Of a DNA stretch of 58,651 nucleotides, positions 34,831 through 43,300 are shown piece by piece. Below the pieces are notes generated by a model, which did not search any database, was not told the origin of the DNA, and was given only the letters and a program-made list of their open reading frames with translations. The position numbers were made by a program, and so were the translations under genes. The stretch comes from Phycisphaerales bacterium (GTDB taxonomy: Bacteria; Planctomycetota; Phycisphaerae; UBA1845), in the NCBI GenBank assembly GCA_013140575.1, contig JABFSN010000219.1, forward strand, positions 1 to 58,651, written 5' to 3'. How positions within the stretch are numbered: the first letter of the stretch is position 1; each line of letters starts with the position of its first letter.

Positions 34831-37800
34831 ATGAGGTCGTTAATTGGTCGTTGTTTCGCCGTGGTGTGGGTGGTCGTTGTGGCGGGCGCTCCTGCGGCGC
34901 GGGGTCAGGCGGGCGAGAACTCGGTGGGCGTGGGGCCGGTGTTCGGCGTGGACCCCGAGGAATACGGAGCGCTGCATCGCAGCCCGGCGCCGGCGGGATT
35001 GATGCCTTCGTTCAATCTGCCGGTGTTGTACGACAACACCACCATCTGCACGCCGGACGTGATTAATTACGCGGTCGGCGGGCTCTTGAACCCTTCTCCG
35101 GGATTGGGTTTGGAGGACTGGTTCACGACCAGCGGCGGCGACATCGTCGCGTTCGACCTTTACGTGGTGAACGGGGCGACCGGGGCGGTTGCCAACAGCA
35201 TCGGGCAGTTCCAGTTTTTCGCGGGGGCCGATGCCAGCCACATCGGCTCGGCCATCACCGTGCCGACGGCGGCGTCGTTTCGCACGACGGGCTCGCCCGC
35301 GTTAAGTTCGGTTCCGGTGTACCGGGACGCGGTCACCAACGAGCCGAAGTTGATGCGCGTGAGCGTTAACTACCTGGACAAGACATACACCGTCGTGGAC
35401 GCCGAAACGGGCGTCGCGCTGATCAACCCGCCCGTCCAGGACATCGGCGCCCGCGAGGGGTTCCGCCTGCCTCCGGGCAAGGTGGGCGCCACGTTGCGTT
35501 TCGCCAATGAGAAGTCGTTGTGCCAGGGCGGCTTTCCGGTCTGCGGTCCGGCGATGGCCAGCGGCGGCAGTGGAAACGAGAACGGGTTGCACATCATCAG
35601 TGCCGAGTTGTGTCCCAACCAGTTGGAGATCGGTTTCTTGTGTCCGAACGTGCCCGGCTGGACGCCGGGACTGACCATGGACTCGCGGAATTCCTGCACG
35701 GGCGGCAACGTCTGCAACCTGAACCGGCCATTTTACGGTTTCGCGATGACCTTGTACGTCGGCTCCGGCGAAACGGGCGACGGTAACAACTCCACCCCCA
35801 CGGCGGATCCCATTGTGGTGGCCGCCCCCGTGGCCCCGGATTGTTCGAGCGACTTGGTCTCGTTGGACGCGTTCATAGGCGACAACGCGACGCCGTACAT
35901 GGGCGTGCCGGTGGATTGGTTCGACTGCAACGGCGACGGCGACGTGACGCTGATCGACTTCGGCTGTTATCAGCGCTGCGCCAAGAACAACGTGACCGGT
36001 GCGTGCCGCATCCACGATCAAAACAGCGACCGAAACGTCAACGTCTCCGATTGGACCGTGTTCTTGAACTGCTCGCTGAGCACGCCCCATGCACCGCAGT
36101 GTTCGGGGATTTTGTTCGACCCGCCGATCTTCCTGAAGGACATCGACCTGTACCGGATTTCGAATCTGACGGTGGGGCACGTGCTGTCCGTGAAGGTGGA
36201 GGGCGACAAGAGCCCGGCCACCGGACCCACGTGGGATCCGTATCTGCGGATTTTCAGACAAACCGGAGGCGTGCTGGATCCGACGCCCCTCGCGGTCAGC
36301 GACGATTACGAACGCGGCAGCTTCGACGCGTTCATGACCGTGGTCGTGCCGGCCGACAGCGGCAACGCGCTGTACGTCGGGGTGAGCGCGTATCAGAACC
36401 GTAACTACGATCCGAACAGTCCGGCGGGGATTCCGGTGTTGCCCACCGCGGACGACGCCGGCGGGTACCGGCTGACGCTCGGGCGCACCAATCCCACGTG
36501 TGTCATCGACAACAACAGCGGCGGACATACTTCGCCGCCCTACGTGAGCAAACACGAGCCGGACGACACCATGGCCCAAGCCGACGCCAAGGGCGCCTTG
36601 TGCCATCCCGAGCTCGCCGGCTGCCTGATTCTGCGCGGCGTCCTGGGCGACGGCTCGTTCAAGGAGTATGGACAGGATATCGACCTCTATAAAATTCAAC
36701 TGGACGGTGCCCGGGCCAACAACCAGCGCATCACCGCGATCATGGTCGGCATCGCCGGCGGCGGCTTTGAAACCGAATTGGACGTCGCCATCGCGCTGTA
36801 CGATTCGTTCGGCGAGTTGATTGCGACCGCGGACCAGGCGAGCTCGTTCCAGGATTTCGGAAACGACCAGTCCCGTCCGGTCTTCGCGGCGAGCGTCCGG
36901 GGCGACGCCCTCGACGGCCCGGATCTCCAGGGGATTTACTACCTCGGCGTGATGGGGACCGGCCGCGGGTTGTTTGATCCGCTCAGTTGCGAGCCCATTT
37001 TCCCGGCCGTTCCTCCTACGTTGCTGAATTTCCCGCACGGCACGCAGGTCGCGCTGACCAACGACACCGACCTGCGTCCGACGGTGGGCGGGCGGGTCAA
37101 CATGCCCGGCGGTCCGTTGACGGGTTGCGAGCCGGGCGTGTCGCCACCCCCGGCGGCGACGCAGCAGTACCGCATCAACATCCTGACCAACAATTCAACC
37201 CTGGATGCGTTCGGTCCGCTGGACCGCTGCGAATTGAGTTCCATCGTTGGTGACGATTCCATCCCCGCCGCGTGCGCGCTTCTGGCGGCGCCGGCCGATC
37301 GGCTCGCGGCCATTGAGAAGGAGAACTTCTACCTGGGGAACGGCCGCTTCGGTGGTCACCAGGGCGACGTGAATTTCTACCGCGTGCCGGCCGATCCCGG
37401 CGACCTGGTCGCGTTCGTGATTTCCGATCAGGAGCAGCCGCCGGTGGACGAAAACCTGACCCGGTCGTTTCTAGGGTTGCTGGATTCCACCGGGTTCCCG
37501 TTCGCCACCCACGACTATTCGCACGAATTCTTCAACGACGCGATGAGCGACAACCGGTCCGACGAAATCGCGGCCACGGTGGTGGGCACCATGCCCGCGG
37601 GCATCGGTCCGTTGGCGTACGCCATGGTGGCCATCGACAACGGGAACTTCCTCTATTCGGAAAACGCGCCGTTCGACGCCCGTTTCGCGGGCACCACGTT
37701 GTCCCGGCGGTTTGAGACGGACATTCTGCGGTTGCGCGAATACCGGATGGGGGCCGCGGTCATGAACCCGGCCGTCCCGTTGCCGGTCAATACGCGGATG

Positions 37801-38718
37801 TTCGTCGTGCCGCAGCGCGGGCTGGACAACAACCACACGAGTTGCGATACGGGCTTCAATCCGCCGACGAACGATGACTGTTTCCCGCCCATTCTCGAGA
37901 TCGACCCCATCACCGGGGAAGCGGAAACAATCATTGTGGGTGCGCCGTCGTTCGGCATGATTCGCGCGCTCTACAACCAGGTCGCCAAGCTCTCCGGGCG
38001 GCAATCGAACAACCCGCTGATCGCCTACGACGGAACGCACCTGTACGTGACCGTGGAAGAGTGCGTCGATCTCGACCCCGAGACGGGACCATTCTGTTTC
38101 CAGTTGAACCGACCCCTGTACCGGATAAACCCCAACCTGCAACCGACTCAACCCGGCTACATCTCCTTCGTCGGCGACATTCAGGGGTATCCGATTGGCC
38201 ATGCCCTGACCGGCATGACCGAGTTGGGCGGAAACCTGTATGCCCTGGATACGGCCACGAGCATGGAAGCGAATTCGTTCCGATACTGGAACAAGACCCT
38301 GCCGCCGATCATCGGGAATGGAGGAACGCTGACGCCGACGCTGCCCGATCCCGCGAACGTGGACCTGCGCTGGGACGATCTGGACGGCGATATCGGTTCC
38401 GACCTCAACGACCTCTACGTGCCCTGCACGTACCAGGGTTTGGAGCCGGGCATCTGCATTTTCCGGCCCAACGTGGCCATGGGGACGATCCCCCAGGTCG
38501 GAAAGCTGATCGACCCCGTGACCAATCCGGACTTCGTTCCCGGACCGCGGTTGGGGGCGGTCGCCGCACTACCCGGCGTGGTGATCACGTCGGACAAGTT
38601 CGGCCCGGTCATTCAATACTGGAGACAGTGGAACGCGACCGATCCGGAAGTGCTCGGCACGGTGACGGCGATGGAGTTGCCGCGCGAGTTCCTGGTGCGT
38701 CGTATGACCGTTCGATAG
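34831..38718 (+). CDS. Giant secreted protein with EF-hand-like and PPC-like domains
   Basis: This 1295-aa protein has a signal peptide (RSLIGRCFAVVWVVVVAGAP, then AARGQ). Around residues 363-415 a dockerin-like pair, DWFDCNGDGDVTLIDFGCYQ and DQNSDRNVNVSDWTVF, is internal rather than terminal. Several beta-sandwich repeats of the pre-peptidase C-terminal kind follow, each opening with a D-x-DLY/NFYR pattern (DIDLYRI near 437, QDIDLYKIQ near 615, GDVNFYRVP near 844). The last third (LYRINPNLQPTQPGYISFVG, GGNLYALDT) resembles a beta-propeller. No protease, cohesin, LPxTG or PEP-CTERM anchor is seen. GGAGGA lies seven bases before the ATG. Role is unknown; adhesion or calcium-binding is plausible. 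Confidence 0.8.
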   Translation: MRSLIGRCFAVVWVVVVAGAPAARGQAGENSVGVGPVFGVDPEEYGALHRSPAPAGLMPSFNLPVLYDNTTICTPDVINYAVGGLLNPSPGLGLEDWFTTSGGDIVAFDLYVVNGATGAVANSIGQFQFFAGADASHIGSAITVPTAASFRTTGSPALSSVPVYRDAVTNEPKLMRVSVNYLDKTYTVVDAETGVALINPPVQDIGAREGFRLPPGKVGATLRFANEKSLCQGGFPVCGPAMASGGSGNENGLHIISAELCPNQLEIGFLCPNVPGWTPGLTMDSRNSCTGGNVCNLNRPFYGFAMTLYVGSGETGDGNNSTPTADPIVVAAPVAPDCSSDLVSLDAFIGDNATPYMGVPVDWFDCNGDGDVTLIDFGCYQRCAKNNVTGACRIHDQNSDRNVNVSDWTVFLNCSLSTPHAPQCSGILFDPPIFLKDIDLYRISNLTVGHVLSVKVEGDKSPATGPTWDPYLRIFRQTGGVLDPTPLAVSDDYERGSFDAFMTVVVPADSGNALYVGVSAYQNRNYDPNSPAGIPVLPTADDAGGYRLTLGRTNPTCVIDNNSGGHTSPPYVSKHEPDDTMAQADAKGALCHPELAGCLILRGVLGDGSFKEYGQDIDLYKIQLDGARANNQRITAIMVGIAGGGFETELDVAIALYDSFGELIATADQASSFQDFGNDQSRPVFAASVRGDALDGPDLQGIYYLGVMGTGRGLFDPLSCEPIFPAVPPTLLNFPHGTQVALTNDTDLRPTVGGRVNMPGGPLTGCEPGVSPPPAATQQYRINILTNNSTLDAFGPLDRCELSSIVGDDSIPAACALLAAPADRLAAIEKENFYLGNGRFGGHQGDVNFYRVPADPGDLVAFVISDQEQPPVDENLTRSFLGLLDSTGFPFATHDYSHEFFNDAMSDNRSDEIAATVVGTMPAGIGPLAYAMVAIDNGNFLYSENAPFDARFAGTTLSRRFETDILRLREYRMGAAVMNPAVPLPVNTRMFVVPQRGLDNNHTSCDTGFNPPTNDDCFPPILEIDPITGEAETIIVGAPSFGMIRALYNQVAKLSGRQSNNPLIAYDGTHLYVTVEECVDLDPETGPFCFQLNRPLYRINPNLQPTQPGYISFVGDIQGYPIGHALTGMTELGGNLYALDTATSMEANSFRYWNKTLPPIIGNGGTLTPTLPDPANVDLRWDDLDGDIGSDLNDLYVPCTYQGLEPGICIFRPNVAMGTIPQVGKLIDPVTNPDFVPGPRLGAVAALPGVVITSDKFGPVIQYWRQWNATDPEVLGTVTAMELPREFLVRRMTVR

Positions 38719-38754
38719 GCGGAAGGGACATAGGGACCGAGGGACGTACGATTC

Positions 38755-38793
38755 GCAGGCCGGTGCGTTCAACACGCACCGGTCTGCGTTTTT
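38755..38793 (+). terminator. Rho-independent terminator of the giant protein gene
   Basis: A 14-bp stem (38755-38768 with 38774-38787, one wobble pair) with a 5-base loop is followed by five Ts. It ends the single-gene transcript 37 bp after the stop codon. Confidence 0.8.
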
Positions 38794-38899
38794 CATTGGC
38801 GACGCTCAGTTTCGGATGGAACGCCGGACAGACCGTCGGGCGCACCCTGCCCGCGGCGGGTTCGAGCACCGACGCTTGGACGGGGAATGACCGCGCGGG

Positions 38900-39289
38900 T
38901 CAATGCGCGCCGGCCGCGCAGTGGGACTCGTAGGCGGCGGCGTCCATCAGGGCGTCCAGGCCGGAGCGGTCGCCGGGTTTGATTTTGACCATCCAGGCTT
39001 TGTGGAATGGATCGCCGTTGACGAGTTCCGGCGCGTCGGCCAGGGCGGCGTTAATCTCCGCGACGGCGCCCGAAACAGCGGAAATCAGCTCGGCCGTCGC
39101 CTTGACCGATTCGATCTCACCGAACGCCTTTCCGGCCTGCACCTTCGTCCCGACTGCGGGCAGATCGACGAAGGTGATGTCGGTGAGTTCGTCGGCCGCG
39201 AACTGCGAAATGCCGACGACCAGCAGGTCGCCTTCGGGCTTGAACCATTCGTGAGTGGCCAGGTACTTGCGATCGGTTGGGATTTTCAT
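38900..39289 (-). CDS. gcvH: Glycine cleavage system H protein
   Basis: This 129-aa protein carries the lipoyl arm of the glycine cleavage complex. It starts MKIPTDRKYLATHEWFKPEG and contains VGISQFAADELTDITFVDLP and the lipoylation site GEIESVKATAELISAVSG (Lys about 62). The family C-terminus NGDPFHKAWMVKIKP is present, with a short His/Ala-rich tail. It lies downstream of gcvT on the same strand, separated by 438 bp of repeats. gcvP is not in the window. Confidence 0.95.
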   Translation of the reverse strand: MKIPTDRKYLATHEWFKPEGDLLVVGISQFAADELTDITFVDLPAVGTKVQAGKAFGEIESVKATAELISAVSGAVAEINAALADAPELVNGDPFHKAWMVKIKPGDRSGLDALMDAAAYESHCAAGAH

Positions 39290-39370
39290 GTCCGTAACTT
39301 TTCCAAACAACGACGCCGTGCCGGTGACGTGTTTAGCGTCTCCGCGGACTGCCTGCCACGGGCAGGCCTG

Positions 39371-39528
39371 AATGTAGCCCCGTGTTCCAACACGGGTACA
39401 CCGGCGCGATGAAGACGCCGAGTCCCGAAGGGACGGCTGAAACGCTGCGCTCGGCTTCAGCCGTCCCTTCGGGACTGGCGGAATCAAAAACGGCGTGTCA
39501 TCCCAGCACTGAAGTGCTGGGCTACATT
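39371..39528. repeat. Nested palindromes between gcvT and gcvH
   Basis: The outer arms AATGTAGCCC (39371-39380) and GGGCTACATT (39519-39528) enclose three hairpins: CCCGTGTT/AACACGGG (39379-39396), a perfect 21-bp stem at 39421-39441 with 39456-39476, and CCCAGCACT/AGTGCTGGG (39502-39521). On minus this lies in the gcvT-gcvH spacer and would fold in the transcript. Confidence 0.8.
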
Positions 39529-39612
39529 CATCCCGTCCCCGCGGGACGCCAGACACTTATGCGTCGGCGACGTTGGTGTCAAACGACGTCTTCATCCCTT
39601 TCGGTGTTCGTT

Positions 39613-39630
39613 CGCGGGCTCGCGCCCGCG
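39613..39630. repeat. Short hairpin, half of the bipartite element
   Basis: CGCGGGC (39613-39619) pairs with GCCCGCG (39624-39630), and is followed by GCTCCGATT, close to the GCTCTGA end of the 87-bp bipartite elements elsewhere. It looks like a half copy. Confidence 0.5.
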
Positions 39631-39727
39631 GCTCCGATTCCCCGCTTCGACCGCGCGTCGGATTTCGATTCAGGCGCACCCGCGGGCGTTCCCCATCCGG
39701 CGGCGGCGCGCCCGCGCCGTCATCGCG

Positions 39728-40813
39728 TCACTTCGCCCGCCTGTAAAACGGCAGGGGCACGACCCGGGCCGGCGCTTCCTTCCGGCCGAGATCGATGGAT
39801 ACGTGGGTGCCGGGTTCGGTCCATTCCGTCGCCAGAAACCCCATGGCGATGCTCTTGTCCAGCGTGAGGCTCATCGTGCCGCTGGTGATCGTTCCCACGG
39901 GGGCGCCGTCCCTGACGATGGGATAGCCTTGCCGGGCGATCCGCTTGCCCTCCAGTTCCAACCCGACCAGTTTCTTCCGCAGGCCGACCGCCTTGATCGC
40001 ACGCATGGCCGCCGCTCCGACGAAATCGACGGACAGATCGACGCACCAGCCCTGCCCGGCCGACAGGGTATCGACATCTTCCGTTAATTCGTGTCCGTAC
40101 AGCGGCATCGCGGCTTCCATGCGCAGGGTGTCGCGGGCGCCGAGACCGGCGGGCCGGCACTCGCCCGAGGCGCCGCCGTCGCTCACCAGATAAGGCAGGA
40201 TCATCGCGACCGCGGCCGCGGGAACGATGGCCTCCACCCCGTCCTCGCCGGTGTAGCCGCTGCGATAAATGCAATAGTCCATGCCCAGAACGCTGCCCTC
40301 GACGAACCAGTAGCGTTTCAGTGAACCGACCGGCACGCCGAACCGCGATTCGACCAGCGAAACGGCGGCCGGACCCTGGACGGCGAACATGGCCGTGTCG
40401 AGGGTCTGATCGAGAATGTCGGTCTTGCGGCCGGCCGAGTGGCGATGCAGCCAGGCGAGAATTTTCTCGCGGTTGGAGGCGTTGCACACCATGACCCAGT
40501 GGCCGGCGTGGCGGCTGACGATGACGTCATCGAGGATGCCGCCGTCCTCGCGACAGACGTGCGCGTATTTGGATTGACCGACGGCGGTGTCTTTCAGATT
40601 GCGCGTGCATACGTGCTGCAACAACGCCTGCACATCCGGCCCGTCGAAGCGGATTCGGCCCATGTGGGAGACATCGAAGAGCGACGCGTTCGTTCGGGTG
40701 TGGACGTGCTCCTCGGTAATGCCGCGATAGTAGACGGGCATGTGCCAGCCGGCAAAGTCAACCATCTTGGCGCCGAGCGATACGTGGAAGTCGTGCAGGG
40801 GTGTTTGAAGCAT
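39728..40813 (-). CDS. gcvT: Glycine cleavage system T protein (aminomethyltransferase)
   Basis: This 361-aa protein transfers the aminomethyl carbon from the H-protein lipoyl arm to tetrahydrofolate. Family marks are KMVDFAGWHMPVYYRGITEE, FDVSHMGRIRFDG, SGYTGEDGVE, ARDTLRMEAAMPLYGHELTE (with the catalytic-region Asp) and the C-terminal SGTMSLTLDKSIAMGFLATE. The length is normal. The leader of about 235 nt contains a bipartite repeat element. It is the first of the two gcv genes here. Confidence 0.96.
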   Translation of the reverse strand: MLQTPLHDFHVSLGAKMVDFAGWHMPVYYRGITEEHVHTRTNASLFDVSHMGRIRFDGPDVQALLQHVCTRNLKDTAVGQSKYAHVCREDGGILDDVIVSRHAGHWVMVCNASNREKILAWLHRHSAGRKTDILDQTLDTAMFAVQGPAAVSLVESRFGVPVGSLKRYWFVEGSVLGMDYCIYRSGYTGEDGVEAIVPAAAVAMILPYLVSDGGASGECRPAGLGARDTLRMEAAMPLYGHELTEDVDTLSAGQGWCVDLSVDFVGAAAMRAIKAVGLRKKLVGLELEGKRIARQGYPIVRDGAPVGTITSGTMSLTLDKSIAMGFLATEWTEPGTHVSIDLGRKEAPARVVPLPFYRRAK

Positions 40814-40901
40814 GAAACCGATGCCCCTTTACGGCACAGGCCGCCCGGCGCCCGTGGCACGGGCATCCTGCCCGGCATGTGTTTAGCGTATGCCCCCCAT
40901 T

Positions 40902-40988
40902 TCAGAGCACCGGGCGCAAGCCCGGTGTTTGGCGGATCAAGGGCGCCCCGCGTTCGAAGCATCCGCGGGCTTGCGCCCGCGGCTCTGA
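40902..40988 (-). repeat. Bipartite 87-bp palindromic element, copy 1
   Basis: The ends are TCAGAGC and GCTCTGA. Hairpins inside are CACCGGGC/GCCCGGTG (40908-40927) and CCGCGGGC/GCCCGCGG (40963-40982). Outside, GTTTAGCGTATGCC on the left and GCTAAACGCATACC on the right extend the match to other copies. It is in the leader of gcvT. Confidence 0.8.
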
Positions 40989-41050
40989 TTGGAGATACCC
41001 CTCGCTAAACGCATACCCTGCCCGTGCCGCTTTTGCCAGCTTGGGGTGTA

Positions 41051-41079
41051 AGGCTAGGGACACACGCCGTTACTGTCAA
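41051..41079 (-). promoter_or_regulatory. Promoter of gcvT, overlapped by a 10-bp inverted repeat
   Basis: On minus, TTGACA (41079-41074) is followed after 17 bp by TAGCCT (41056-41051). GACACACGCC (41059-41068) and GGCGTGTGTC (41091-41100) form a perfect 10-bp inverted repeat, one arm in the spacer and the other just upstream of the -35. It could be an operator. Confidence 0.55.
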
Positions 41080-41135
41080 CCGATTGCGGGGGCGTGTGTC
41101 GTTGTTGCAGTCGGCGCGGTGTAGCGTTTCGAGCG

Positions 41136-42221
41136 TTAATCGACGCGCGGGCGAGACGCCGCGGCACGCAGGGCGGCGAGGACGTCGCGCTTGACGTCGT
41201 CGAGGCGGCCGTACCGTCGCGCCCCGGCGGCGCGCTGGTGACCGCCCCCGCCGAATTGCCCGGCGAGCGCGGCCACGTCGACCGTTGCCTTGCTGCGGAA
41301 GCTGATTTTGATGACGTGCTGGGGCTTGCCGCCAAGGTCGGCTACCAGGGCGGCGGTCTCGACGGTGTGAATGCGCAACGCCTGATTCACCAGGTCTTCG
41401 GTGTCGGCGGGGACGGCGCCCAGCGTCTCGAACATCGACCGGGTCACGGTCAGGATGGCGACGCGATCGTCGTCGTGGAGTTCCATGCCGTTGACCGCGG
41501 CGCCGAACAGCCGCACCCGCGCGACCGATTCGGATTCGAACAGCCGATCGTAAATGTCGTTGGGGCAAACACCGCTGCCGACTAACTCGGCCGCGGCGCG
41601 GAGCGTTCGTTGATCGGTGTTCGAGAACCGGAACCAGCCGGTGTCGGTGGCGATTCCAACGAACATCGCGAGCCGGGCAGCGTCGTCCACGCGCCATTCG
41701 CAGGCGCGAGCCCAGTCATGGAGGATCAGACAGGTTGCCGACGCCGATTCATCGACCATGTATTCGTCGGCCACGTCGTCGCGCGTGACGTGGTGATCGA
41801 CCACGACGATCGGGGGATTCCCCGCGCGACGGGCGGCGCGAAGTCGTTCCGCCACCGGGGTCAATTGGGTGTAGGCGCAGGTGTCCATAATCAGGATGCC
41901 GTCGCAGGAGAAGATATTATCGAGTTCGACGATTCGGCCATTGCCGGTCCCCGCGTCTCCCGGCGGTGCGGATTCCACGGACGGTGGTTTCCAGCGTAAA
42001 ACGCAAATAGGGTCGTCGCGGTCGATCCACACGTATTTGTCGGACGGTGGTTCAAAGAGCACCGCCTGTGGGTCAGCGCCCAGTGATCGGAAGATCGCCC
42101 GCATGGTCAGAAGGGAGCCGATGGCGTCGCCGTCGGCTCGGCCGTGGGTCAGGAGCAGAGGTCGTCGCCATGAAGCGATGCGGCGTCCGATTGATTGAAA
42201 CTGTTCGAGCGTCGTGGTCAT
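41136..42221 (-). CDS. DHH/DHHA1 phosphoesterase, NrnA-like
   Basis: This 361-aa protein has the N-terminal DHH domain (LLLTHGRADGDAIGSLL, ILIMDTCAYTQL, VVVDHHVTRDD) and the C-terminal DHHA1 domain ending FGGGGHQRAAGARRYG. NrnA-like members degrade nanoRNA and dephosphorylate 3'-phosphoadenosine 5'-phosphate, using manganese. The ATG at 42221 overlaps the ribF stop by 4 bp (ATGA), which fixes the start and implies coupling. An insert of about 30 residues (KPPSVESAPPGDAGTGNGR) near residue 70 is unusual. In many bacteria this gene lies near ribF and truB. Confidence 0.9.
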   Translation of the reverse strand: MTTTLEQFQSIGRRIASWRRPLLLTHGRADGDAIGSLLTMRAIFRSLGADPQAVLFEPPSDKYVWIDRDDPICVLRWKPPSVESAPPGDAGTGNGRIVELDNIFSCDGILIMDTCAYTQLTPVAERLRAARRAGNPPIVVVDHHVTRDDVADEYMVDESASATCLILHDWARACEWRVDDAARLAMFVGIATDTGWFRFSNTDQRTLRAAAELVGSGVCPNDIYDRLFESESVARVRLFGAAVNGMELHDDDRVAILTVTRSMFETLGAVPADTEDLVNQALRIHTVETAALVADLGGKPQHVIKISFRSKATVDVAALAGQFGGGGHQRAAGARRYGRLDDVKRDVLAALRAAASRPRVD

Positions 42222-43186
42222 CGGCCGGCATTCCCGGTGAAGGGTCCGGCGGGGCATGGATTCGACGCATCGCGAACGGCCTGAATATCGTCCGCGATCT
42301 GCCGGGCGAGGTCGTCCGGCGAAGGAAACCGCCGCTGGGGGCGCAACCAGTCGTGGAACCGCAGTTCAACGGATTTGCCGTTGAGATCGCCGGCGAAATC
42401 GAGCACGTGGGCCTCGATCTTGCGGTGGTCACCGCGGAATGTCGGATTCGTCCCGATGCTGATTCCGGCGGGGGCGTCGAATCCGTCCCGTTTTAGCGTT
42501 CCAACGTAGACGCCGTCGGCGGGAATCAACTGGTCGATGTCGCCGATGTTGGCGGTGGGGAAGCCAAGTGCGGCGCCGCGATGATCACCGGGTGCCACAC
42601 GTCCGCGCACCGCGTAGGGTCGGTCGAGACCGGCGGCGGCCTCGCGCACGCGGCCCACGTGGATGAGCTCGCGAACGACGGAACTGGAGACGTCGACGGT
42701 TTCGCCGGCGAGGATGATGCGGACCGGTTCGATGATGCAGACTTCGAAACCGAATTCCGCGCCGAGCGTCTTCAACAGCCCGGGGTTGCCTTGTCGGCCC
42801 TTCCCGAACGCGAACGATTCTCCCTCGACCATGTGCCGCGGGTGGAAGCGATCGACGACTTCGCGGATGAATTCGCGCGGCTCGAGGGCGAGCAGTTGGC
42901 GTGTGGCCCGGACCACGACCGCCAGATCGACCCCGTGCTCGGCGAGGTGTTCCAGTTTCTGATTGAGCGTGGTGAGTTGCGGAGGGGCCGACTCCGGGCG
43001 GAGAATGACGAGTGGGTGCGGGTCAAACGTAACGGCCACGAGCGGGACGTTGCACCGGCGGGCCAGCTCGGCGGCGCGGGCGAGCAACCGGCGGTGGCCG
43101 CGATGGACCCCGTCGAAATTGCCGATCGAGACGACCGACGAATCCCGGCGGGCGGCGGGCGAATGCCAGTCATGAGTAATGTGCAT
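42218..43186 (-). CDS. ribF: Bifunctional riboflavin kinase/FAD synthetase
   Basis: This 322-aa protein makes FMN and FAD from riboflavin. The N-terminal adenylyltransferase domain has VSIGNFDGVHRGHRRLL and ITFDPHP-like VTFDPHPLVIL, with VSSSVVRELIHVGRV closing it. The C-terminal riboflavin kinase domain has LGFPTANI, SIGTNPTFRGDHRKIEAHVL and DFAGDLNGKSVELRF. The length is typical. It is the first gene of a two-gene unit with the DHH phosphoesterase and is divergent from a glycosyltransferase. Confidence 0.95.
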   Translation of the reverse strand: MHITHDWHSPAARRDSSVVSIGNFDGVHRGHRRLLARAAELARRCNVPLVAVTFDPHPLVILRPESAPPQLTTLNQKLEHLAEHGVDLAVVVRATRQLLALEPREFIREVVDRFHPRHMVEGESFAFGKGRQGNPGLLKTLGAEFGFEVCIIEPVRIILAGETVDVSSSVVRELIHVGRVREAAAGLDRPYAVRGRVAPGDHRGAALGFPTANIGDIDQLIPADGVYVGTLKRDGFDAPAGISIGTNPTFRGDHRKIEAHVLDFAGDLNGKSVELRFHDWLRPQRRFPSPDDLARQIADDIQAVRDASNPCPAGPFTGNAGR

Positions 43187-43224
43187 GGATATCCACCCGG
43201 TCGCGACCGGCCACGAACTGCGTC

Positions 43225-43253
43225 AGAATAAAAGCGAGTCGTTGCAATAGCAA
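43225..43253 (-). promoter_or_regulatory. Promoter of ribF
   Basis: On minus, TTGCTA (43253-43248) is followed after 17 bp by TATTCT (43230-43225). A small palindrome GTTGC-AATA-GCAAC (43241-43254) overlaps the -35. Confidence 0.5.
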
Positions 43254-43264
43254 CGTGCGAACGG

Positions 43265-43292
43265 TTGACAGTGTTACGCGACGCGGTAGTCA
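43265..43292 (+). promoter_or_regulatory. Possible promoter of the divergent glycosyltransferase
   Basis: A perfect -35 TTGACA (43265-43270) is followed after 16 bp by TAGTCA (43287-43292). It runs opposite to the ribF promoter. The transcript would start very near the chosen gene start. Confidence 0.35.
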
Positions 43293-43300
43293 TGGGGACC

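Noticed and set aside
35302-37038. 578-aa minus-strand open frame
   Set aside because: Antisense to the giant secreted protein, which has a signal peptide, ribosome binding site, promoter and terminator.
39290-39727. CRISPR-like array
   Set aside because: The repeats are palindromes of different sequences without regular unique spacers.
40814-41050. Glycine riboswitch upstream of gcvT
   Set aside because: The leader is made of palindromic repeats and has no GGAGAG-type aptamer core.
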